The notes under the pieces were generated by a model. It had not been told where the DNA came from and did no database searches. It worked only from the letters and a program-made list of their open reading frames with translations. A program made the position numbers and the translations under genes. A stretch of DNA of 64,000 bases from Synergistaceae bacterium (GTDB taxonomy: Bacteria > Synergistota > Synergistia > Synergistales > Aminobacteriaceae), in the NCBI GenBank assembly GCA_018436595.1, contig JAHDLC010000001.1:1-64000 (forward strand), read 5' to 3'. Below, in pieces: positions 53,301 through 59,150 of this stretch. Position 1 is the stretch's first letter, and each line of letters opens with the position of its first letter.

Positions 53301-53414
53301 CGGGTCTTCAAGTTTTCCGAGCCTCCCGTAGGCCCAGACGCCTCCTATGACGACCAGGACGGTGAGAAACCATGTGATGGTGCTTTTCCGCAGGGAAAAA
53401 TCGGCGAAATTCAT
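50394..53414 (-). CDS. RND-family efflux pump (AcrB/MexB type)
   Basis: A 1006-residue inner-membrane pump with twelve helices and two large periplasmic loops. It starts LRKSTITWFLTVLVVIGG. The TM4 proton relay is ALGMLVDNAIVVADGI, with a single aspartate pattern as in pumps of the CusA/AcrB-like short group. TM10-TM12 carry LAGMLIKNAIVLIDQID. At 1006 residues it is slightly shorter than AcrB. It works with the membrane-fusion protein encoded 12 bases upstream; no outer-membrane gene is in this unit, so it may share the TolC-like protein at 46116-47366. Substrate is unknown. Confidence 0.9.
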   Translation of the reverse strand: MNFADFSLRKSTITWFLTVLVVIGGVWAYGRLGKLEDPSFTIKTAAISTTYPGASPREVEEEVTALIESAAQKLGQTDKVRSLSKEGVSIVYVDIRDTYTAKDLPQIWDELRRKISDIQSSLPPGAGPSVVNDDYGDVFGVYFALTGEGYTFRELEDHGDFLRRELLLVPGVANVEIAGIQQEVIYLEMDRTRMAALGISLDEISNLLSAQNVVTGAGSAAVGPELLRIAPTGYFSSLDVLENLLLRAGSGQTLRLGDIASVSRGYMEPPARAMRFNGKPALGIGVSNVDGGNVITIGEAVKQRLRELLPRTPVGMEMHLIYYQADTVKESIDNFVTNLLEALAIVIGILLVFMGLRSGLLIGAMLLLTILATFVAMKLAAIDLHSISLGALIIALGMLVDNAIVVADGILVGVEQGKDPAAAAREVVGQTQMPLLGATIIAVIAFAPIGLSPDSTGEYCRSLFQVVGISLMLSWLLAVTVTPLAGAAVLRTTKSAVSTDPYGTPIYRAYRNFLRICLTRRKTVIASVFVLLVLSMAAFSMVDKSFFPNSTSPMFTVDFWRIRGTGVEATLDDGRRMQAFLSVQPETKSVAVYAGEGALRFILTYTPGDPASNYGHLIVEATDSEGAERLKSRLAEFVRAELPHLDPRIRSFSKGTGGGAKVQVRFLGEDPDTLRDLRNKAVAVLKEDPDSINIRDNWGERVKVIRPVLGDTIQELGLTRKDVANALKASYSGLRVGLFREGEKLVPMMARLPAEERGSLENLGETQIWSTLSRRYIPLAQAAQDIEVTAEDPAVYRINRMRALTVEADSGSGSAAALFSRVREKIESLPLPPGTTMEWGGEYENSRKAQGGLMGMIPVAFMVIVVILVALFNGLRQPLIILLCLPLSVMGLSVGLLVMGKSFDFLALLGFLSLAGMLIKNAIVLIDQIDLEIRLGKAPFDAILDSGISRCRPVMMAALTTVLGMIPLYFDVLFSAMAVTIMFGLSFATVLTLVVVPVLYAEALKA

Positions 53415-53426
53415 GGTGCCCCTCCG

Positions 53427-54722
53427 CTACCGGCGTGGTCCTTCGTAGAGGGTGACCGGGTCGCCCTCCTGCAGAAAGGACACTCCAGCCGTGACGATCC
53501 TGTCTCCCGGCGCCAGCTCTCCCTTCACTTCCGCCATGTCGGCCCGGAAGCCGGAAACCAGCACCGGAACCGCCGTGACTTTCAGGGGATCCGTGCCCGA
53601 TATTTTCCACACGAAATGCTCCGTTCCCTTTCCGGCGAAGACCGCTTCGGAAGGCACTTCCAGAGAACCGGGCGAGGCCGGGTCGAGGCCGGTGACGATG
53701 ACGTCCACGGTCATGCCGGGGAGGACGGTGATTTCCTCAGGTTTTTGCAGGGAGAAGGTCACCAGGTATGTCTGCGTCTGGGGGTCGGCCGAGGCTGAGG
53801 CTTCCCTGTAGGTGAGGGGGATGCGCTTGTCGGGCAGGGTACTGAATCTCGCCGCCGCACGGGTGAGAACGTCTCTTCGGGCGAGGGCCACAAGCCGCTC
53901 GGAAACGGAAATGGATACCTCCAGGGAACCGAGATCCTGGAGGCTCACTACAGGCTGGTCCTTCTGGACGCTCTGGTTGTTGTCGGCGTACCTTTCGACG
54001 ACCACTCCGCCGAAGGGGGCGCGGAGTTCCGTGTCCTTCAGGGCGTTCTCCGCCGCTGCCACCCGTCCCTCGATCCCCCTGACGGTGTATTCCATGGCGG
54101 CGATGTCCTCCGGCCTGGCGCCCGCACGGCCCCTGGCAAGTTCCTGGGAGGCGCTCTGGTAGGCGGAGCGGGCAACCTGGTAGGATGTGCGGGCCTTGTC
54201 GTATTCGGCCCTGGAAAAGCCGCCTGCCTTGTAGAGCTTCTCTACCCGGTCCATGGTGGTCAGGGCGTCGTTCATCTGGGCCCGGGCGGACTCCACCTTC
54301 GAGGAGAGCATGGCGACCTCTTCTTTCCTTGCCCCGGCCCTCATGGCATCAAGCTGTGCCCTGGCGTTCCCCAGCTCGTTCTTCGCATTGGCGAGCTGGA
54401 TCTGGAAATCCCTCGGGTCCAGGCGGGCGAGCAGCGTTCCTTCCTCCACGTAGACTCCCTTCACGGAGGGCAGTTCGATGATCTGCCCCGACACCCTGAA
54501 GGCCAGGTCAACCTTCTGGGAAGCGACTACTTTCCCCGGGAATGTCCTTTCCCCCCCGGCGTTCCTTGCGGCTACGGTCATGTACTTCACCGGCCGGGAC
54601 TGGAGGGGAGTCTGAACGGCATCTTTCTCCACGGTTCCTTTGCCCGCGAAGAGATAGAGTGCTGCCGCGACCGCTGCCGTGACTGCAATGCCTGCCATTC
54701 GTTTTTTTGCCGTAAGTGCCAA
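53427..54722 (-). CDS. RND efflux membrane-fusion protein
   Basis: A periplasmic adaptor of about 431 residues. An N-terminal helix (RMAGIAVTAAVAAALYLFAG) anchors it; the lipoyl halves are FPGKVVASQKVDLAFRVSGQ and ELRAPFGGVVVERYADNNQ, with a long coiled alpha-hairpin between (residues about 105-220, Ala/Arg/Glu-rich). The frame is open to TTG at 54740, but AGGAGG overlaps that codon. A TTG at 54722, eight bases after AGGAGG, is the better start. It pairs with the pump downstream. Confidence 0.87.
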   Translation of the reverse strand: MALTAKKRMAGIAVTAAVAAALYLFAGKGTVEKDAVQTPLQSRPVKYMTVAARNAGGERTFPGKVVASQKVDLAFRVSGQIIELPSVKGVYVEEGTLLARLDPRDFQIQLANAKNELGNARAQLDAMRAGARKEEVAMLSSKVESARAQMNDALTTMDRVEKLYKAGGFSRAEYDKARTSYQVARSAYQSASQELARGRAGARPEDIAAMEYTVRGIEGRVAAAENALKDTELRAPFGGVVVERYADNNQSVQKDQPVVSLQDLGSLEVSISVSERLVALARRDVLTRAAARFSTLPDKRIPLTYREASASADPQTQTYLVTFSLQKPEEITVLPGMTVDVIVTGLDPASPGSLEVPSEAVFAGKGTEHFVWKISGTDPLKVTAVPVLVSGFRADMAEVKGELAPGDRIVTAGVSFLQEGDPVTLYEGPRR

Positions 54723-54874
54723 GGGTATCAGCCTCCTCAAAAGGTAAGTGAACGGGGAAAAGGACAGAAAACAACCAACACCGGAAACAACTCTGCCGCC
54801 CGGCAGAACGGGAGTACCAGCAGTACCTGAGGCACATTTCCAGCTTATTGAAGAAATAAACAGGAAATGGATCG

Positions 54875-54883
54875 ATTATACCA
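54875..54883 (-). promoter_or_regulatory. Extended -10 promoter of the RND operon
   Basis: On the minus strand TGGTATAAT is a perfect extended -10 element, about 150 bases before the adaptor start. The -35 region (CCTTTT) is weak. Confidence 0.55.
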
Positions 54884-54901
54884 GGGAAAGGGGTGGAAAA
54901 A

Positions 54902-54933
54902 GGAGGCGGGGCCGGTTGGGGAAACCGGCCCCG
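54902..54933 (-). terminator. Terminator after the M42 peptidase gene
   Basis: An 11-bp GC stem CGGGGCCGGTT/AACCGGCCCCG (54907-54917 with 54923-54933), followed on the minus strand by CCTCCTTTTT. It is about 200 bases downstream of the M42 stop; the sequence between (54934-55129) holds no gene I can support. Confidence 0.6.
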
Positions 54934-55129
54934 TGATTCAGGGAATGAATGTTTCTGCCCGGAAACCGGGCTGATCCTCTTTCTCCAAGGAAGAAAAAGG
55001 AGGAGGTGCAAAAAGTTGTGTATCCAAAATACTGTATTCGTTATGCTATCACCCAAAAACACATTTGTAAAGTAGGTAAAAGTACCTATCGTGAAAGAAA
55101 TCCCAAAAAGGTTCCATGTTCCCCTGAGG

Positions 55130-56221
55130 TCAGATGAAATCCAGAGAGACAGAACCGTTTCCTGCCATAACTTCCTTGAGCACCTGTACGGCCCCTGCCG
55201 CATCGTTCAGGTTCACCAGCTCCACGGGGGAGTGGGAATACCTTCGGGGGGTCAGAAGGACGCCGACCGGTATTCCATGGGATTCGAGGGAGATGTTTGT
55301 GGCGTCGGTGGTATATACCTCGCCTCCGAGGGTGACCATCTGAAGGGGCACCGCGGCCCTTTCCGCAGCCTCTTCGAGTATCCGCCTCACTTTCGGGTGG
55401 ACAACGTTGGCGATGAAGGCTGAATCGTAGCCGTCCAGAAGGGCAATGGCGGGCCCGCCGCCCAGTCTCACCGGAAGCTGGCGGTCATAGCTCACGTCAG
55501 GCGTGTCTCCGCTGGGGATGGTGTCGAGGGCGACAGCGTAGTCGGGGGCAACCCTGCCGCTCACCATGGCCGCCCCCCGGAGTCCGATCTCTTCCTGGAC
55601 TGTAATGACGCCGCACAGGGTTCCGGGGAAGGATGTTCCCCGAAGTTCCTCGAAAAGGGCGATGAGAATTGAGCATCCTATCCTGTCGTCAACAGCCTTC
55701 GAGCAGATAAGGTCGGGATTCGTCATTTCCATGAAGTCCCCTTCGAAGTTGATGCGGTCCCCCACCCGGATGCCCATGGCCAGGGCTTCCTCCCTGGAAA
55801 ATGCCCCTACGTCGATGTAGCATTCGTTCATGGGCTTGACCTTCGTGCGCTCCTCGGCGCTCATGAGGTGCCCCGCCTTGATTCCCAGAATTCCGGGGAT
55901 GGTGCCGTTGATCCTCACTCTCCGTCCCTGGAGAAGAAGGTCGCTGACAACGCCGATGCGGCTCATGAGGAGGAATCCGTTCGGAAGGATGTTCTTCACG
56001 CACAGGCCGATTTCGTCCGCATGGGCCGCCGCCATCACCTTCGGTCCCGGCAGCCCGCCTTTCCTGACCGCAATGATGTTCCCCCACCTGTCCACCAAGA
56101 GTTCATCCGCCAGGGGACGGAGCTTGTCGGCCAGAACGGCGATGATTTTCCGCTCATCGCCGGACACTCCCGGGATGGCGGTGAGTTCCCTGAGCAACTC
56201 TTTGAGTCTCTCCTTCAGCAT
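55130..56221 (-). CDS. M42-family aminopeptidase
   Basis: A 363-residue di-metal aminopeptidase of the M42 (glutamyl aminopeptidase, TET) family. Metal and catalytic motifs are AAHADEIGL, SKAVDDRIGCSIL, TVQEEIGLRGA, VALDTIPSGDTPDV and, at the end, PRRYSHSPVELV. These enzymes usually assemble as dodecameric tetrahedra and trim short peptides in the cytoplasm. It follows 58 bases after the M20 gene, past a terminator-like hairpin. Together with the neighbouring M20 and kynureninase genes it fits peptide and amino-acid fermentation. Confidence 0.9.
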   Translation of the reverse strand: MLKERLKELLRELTAIPGVSGDERKIIAVLADKLRPLADELLVDRWGNIIAVRKGGLPGPKVMAAAHADEIGLCVKNILPNGFLLMSRIGVVSDLLLQGRRVRINGTIPGILGIKAGHLMSAEERTKVKPMNECYIDVGAFSREEALAMGIRVGDRINFEGDFMEMTNPDLICSKAVDDRIGCSILIALFEELRGTSFPGTLCGVITVQEEIGLRGAAMVSGRVAPDYAVALDTIPSGDTPDVSYDRQLPVRLGGGPAIALLDGYDSAFIANVVHPKVRRILEEAAERAAVPLQMVTLGGEVYTTDATNISLESHGIPVGVLLTPRRYSHSPVELVNLNDAAGAVQVLKEVMAGNGSVSLDFI

Positions 56222-56244
56222 GGAATTCTCCCCTTTCAGGAAAA

Positions 56245-56272
56245 GAGCGCGGGGAGCCCTGAAGGGCTCCCC
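56245..56272 (-). terminator. Terminator-like hairpin between M20 and M42 genes
   Basis: A 9-bp stem GGGGAGCCC/GGGCTCCCC (56251-56259 with 56264-56272), loop TGAA, followed on the minus strand by CTCTTTT. Termination may be partial, letting some transcript run into the M42 gene. Confidence 0.65.
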
Positions 56273-56279
56273 GAAGCGA

Positions 56280-57482
56280 TCAAGCCTGTTTTTTCAGCCA
56301 GTCGAAGGCCATGGTGGCCATCACGGCAGGCCCTATCCAGAGGATGTCCTCGTCGATGTCGAACCTGCTGTTGTGGTGGGGCCAGGTCTGTCCCTTGGCC
56401 TCGCTGCACCCGGGAAGGAAGAAGAAGGTTCCCGGGGCTTTTTCGAGGAAGAAGGCGATGTCCTCTCCTCCCATGGAGGGCCGGGAAATTTCCCTGACCT
56501 TTTCCGGCCCCACGATCTTCTCCGCGGCGAGCCTGAGTTCCTCGGTCATGGCGGGGTCGTTCACCACGGGAGCGGGGCCCTCCCATCCGTATTTGAACTC
56601 GATGTTTCCCCTCATGCTCGAGGCGACGCCGGAAGCGACCTCCTCGATGCGGCGGGCCAGGAATTCCCGGGTCGGCTGGTTGAGGGCCCTCACCGTGCCG
56701 GTGATTCGACACTCCCCGGGGATGATGTTGAAGGCCGTTCCCGCGTGGACTTCGCCGAGGCTGACGACTGCCGGTTCGAGAGGATCCACTTCCCGGCTTA
56801 CGATGGTCTGCAGTTCCGAGATGATCTGTCCGGCGATGGAAATGCTGTCCACCGAGCCGTGGGGATAGGCGCCGTGGGACCCTTTCCCCCTGATGAGGAT
56901 CTCGAACCGGTCCATGCAGGCCATGATGCCGCCGGGGCGATAGCCGATCTCTCCGGGGACGAAGTCCTTCCAGATGGAGCCCGTGTGAAGTCCCGCCATG
57001 GCGTCCGGGACGGGATTGTCGAAGGCGCCGTCGTCGAGCATTCTCTTTGCTCCTCCCGGGCCGTCGGGGCAGCCTTCCTCGCCCGGCTGGAAGATGAAGA
57101 GGACGCTCCCCTCGAGTTCGTTTTTCGCCTCGAGAAGAAGCTTTGCCGCAGCCAGCCCCATGGCGGCATGGGCGTCGTGGCCGCAGGCGTGCATGCAGCC
57201 GTTGGTCGAGGCGAAAGGCAGGCCTGTCTCCTCTTTTATGGGCAGACCGTCCATGTCGGCCCTGATGGCGAAGACGGGTTTTTTCCGCTTTCCCTCGAGG
57301 AGTGCCGCCACTCCGTGACCGCCGAGGCCCTTTCGGTAGGGGATGCCCATCCTGTCAAGTTCGGCGCAGACGTACGCCTCCGTCAGTGGGGTATTCACTC
57401 CGGTCTCGGGAATCCTGTGCAGGTCTCTTCTCCACTCTACGATCGCATGGTGCATTTTCTGCGCTGCAGCCCGAAAATCCAT
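56280..57482 (-). CDS. M20-family amidohydrolase
   Basis: A 400-residue M20D amidohydrolase, related in layout to the protein at 26097-27275 and probably a paralogue: IRADMDGLPIKEETGLPFAS, MHACGHDAHAAMG, FQPGEEGCPDGPGGA, LHTGSIWKDFVPGEIGYRPG, GKGSHGAYPHGSVD and SMGGEDIAFF. It likely releases an amino acid from an N-acyl or N-aroyl conjugate. It lies downstream of kynureninase with a terminator between, so it is probably a separate unit whose promoter would lie in 57483-57587; that stretch is AT-rich upstream of the start but shows no clear boxes. Confidence 0.85.
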   Translation of the reverse strand: MDFRAAAQKMHHAIVEWRRDLHRIPETGVNTPLTEAYVCAELDRMGIPYRKGLGGHGVAALLEGKRKKPVFAIRADMDGLPIKEETGLPFASTNGCMHACGHDAHAAMGLAAAKLLLEAKNELEGSVLFIFQPGEEGCPDGPGGAKRMLDDGAFDNPVPDAMAGLHTGSIWKDFVPGEIGYRPGGIMACMDRFEILIRGKGSHGAYPHGSVDSISIAGQIISELQTIVSREVDPLEPAVVSLGEVHAGTAFNIIPGECRITGTVRALNQPTREFLARRIEEVASGVASSMRGNIEFKYGWEGPAPVVNDPAMTEELRLAAEKIVGPEKVREISRPSMGGEDIAFFLEKAPGTFFFLPGCSEAKGQTWPHHNSRFDIDEDILWIGPAVMATMAFDWLKKQA

Positions 57483-57587
57483 CGTCCGATCTCCTCCTTT
57501 TCAAAATCTTCGCACAATATTGTCTGCGCGATGCAATGTTAGTTCAAAAACCTCCCTTTGTACAGACCGTCTCCTTTTCTCCGGCCC

Positions 57588-57622
57588 GGAAAAAAGAAAT
57601 GCGGTCCCCGGGCGGGGACCGC
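57588..57622 (-). terminator. Terminator of kynU
   Basis: A 9-bp stem GCGGTCCCC/GGGGACCGC (57601-57609 with 57614-57622) with a short loop, followed on the minus strand by a T-rich tract. Confidence 0.85.
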
Positions 57623-57645
57623 GGGAAAATTACGGGGGAGAGCTG

Positions 57646-58935
57646 CTAGGACACCGCGTCCCTGACGGGGGAAAAAGCCTCGTACTCCTTGCCGTCCACG
57701 ATCTCCTTCAGAGCCTCCGCAACCCTGAGGACGTCCCCGAAGGAGTTGTAGAGAGGAACGGGTGCAAGGCGGATGACCTGTGGCGGCCTGAAATCAGGGA
57801 TGATCTTCCGCTGCTTCAGAGCCTGGCATATCCTCCATGCCTCCGGGTGCTCCACGGCCAGGTGGCCGCCCCGACGGCTGTCCTCCCTGGGGGTCCCCGA
57901 AGAGTAGCCGTAGGGAGCGGAGGAGAGCGCTCCTTCAATGATTTCGGCGAGAAAGCCCGTAAGGGCGAGGGATTTGTGCCGCAGCCGCTCCATGCCGGCC
58001 CTGGCGAATATGTCGAGGGACGGTAGCAGGGGGGAGGCGGAGAGCACCGGCGGGGTGCCGATCTGCCATCCTCCGGCGGACCGGGCATGGCTGAACTCCA
58101 GATCCATGTCGAACTGGCGGCTCTTGTCGCATCCGAACCAGCCCGCAAGTCCCGGCTCCAGGTCGAAATGTCTCCGGTTGACGTACAGGAACGCGGGGCT
58201 TCCGGGGCCGCCGTTCAGGTACTTGTAGCTGCACCAGAAGGCGAAATCGGCGTCCCAGTCTGAAAGCCTGTGGGGAACGGCCCCTGCGGAGTGGGCGCAG
58301 TCGAAGCCGATGAGAATGCCCCGGTTGTGGGCTTCCTTCACGAGGCGTTCCATGTCCAGGAGCTGACCGCTCCGGTAGAGCACCCCCGGAAGGAGGGCCA
58401 GGGCCGCCCGGTCGTCGAAGGCGGCGATGATGTCATCCTCGTCGAGGGTGCGTCCGTCCCGGGAGCGGACCAGCACGAGGTGCTCCTTCGGGTCGAATCC
58501 TTTCAGACGGATTTGGCTTTCAAGAGCGTAGATGTCCGAGGGAAAGTTCAGCTCGTCGGCCACGATCTTCGTCCGTGTTCCCGAGGGCTTGTAGAAGGTG
58601 CTCACCAGGGCGTGGAGGTTCACCGTGGTGGAGCCGGACATGACCACTTCATCGGTAGATGCTCCCATGAGGGGCGCCATCTTCCGTCCCGCCTCTTCCG
58701 CGAGATGAAACCATGGAGGGGTTCCCTCGAGCCAGCCCCCTATGGCCAGGTCCCGCCATTCACTGAAAGTTTTCTCAAGGGCGTCTCCGGCAGCCCGGGG
58801 CGGCAGCCCAAGGGAGTTGCCGTCCATGTAGGCCGTTTCCGGAGGAATGTGGAACTGGTCCCGGAAGGATTTCAGAGGATCCCACCTGTCCATTTCCTCC
58901 GCCCGGGCCCGGTACGCCGCGAATCGTTCATCCAT
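57646..58935 (-). CDS. kynU: Kynureninase
   Basis: A 429-residue PLP enzyme that cleaves kynurenine (or 3-hydroxykynurenine) into anthranilate (or hydroxyanthranilate) and alanine. Typical stretches are FHIPPETAYMDGNSLGLPPRA, the LAIGGWLEG loop, GSTTVNLHALVSTFY, DCAHSAGAVPH, and the Schiff-base lysine in SYKYLNGGPGSPAF. The ATG at 58935 follows GGTGG; the frame is open another 31 codons upstream through a tandem repeat but without a good site. No tryptophan dioxygenase or formamidase gene is nearby, so kynurenine may come from outside. Confidence 0.9.
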   Translation of the reverse strand: MDERFAAYRARAEEMDRWDPLKSFRDQFHIPPETAYMDGNSLGLPPRAAGDALEKTFSEWRDLAIGGWLEGTPPWFHLAEEAGRKMAPLMGASTDEVVMSGSTTVNLHALVSTFYKPSGTRTKIVADELNFPSDIYALESQIRLKGFDPKEHLVLVRSRDGRTLDEDDIIAAFDDRAALALLPGVLYRSGQLLDMERLVKEAHNRGILIGFDCAHSAGAVPHRLSDWDADFAFWCSYKYLNGGPGSPAFLYVNRRHFDLEPGLAGWFGCDKSRQFDMDLEFSHARSAGGWQIGTPPVLSASPLLPSLDIFARAGMERLRHKSLALTGFLAEIIEGALSSAPYGYSSGTPREDSRRGGHLAVEHPEAWRICQALKQRKIIPDFRPPQVIRLAPVPLYNSFGDVLRVAEALKEIVDGKEYEAFSPVRDAVS

Positions 58936-59001
58936 AATCCGCCACCCTTTCGTGTGTTTCATTTTTTCGAGAATAGCACACCGGGGCGGAAATATGGAGG
59001 G

Positions 59002-59033
59002 TATTCTCCCATAAATGTATTCTCCCATAAATG
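59002..59033. repeat. Tandem 16-bp repeat next to the exported-protein promoter
   Basis: TATTCTCCCATAAATG occurs twice in immediate succession, directly abutting the -35 box of the promoter at 59034-59062 and about 65 bases upstream of kynU on the other strand. It may be a double operator for one or both genes. Confidence 0.6.
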
Positions 59034-59062
59034 TTGACAGGCCCTTAATGGGGAAATATGAT
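59034..59062 (+). promoter_or_regulatory. Strong sigma70-type promoter
   Basis: TTGACA (59034-59039), exactly 17 bases, TATGAT (59057-59062). This is the best match to consensus in the window and points at the beta-helix exported-protein gene. Confidence 0.8.
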
Positions 59063-59150
59063 CGACAGGGCTGAAACGCCCGACTGTTTCCACTCCTTCG
59101 AGAATACGGATCACGATGCCTTTTTCATTCCACTGCAGAACTGACGATGA

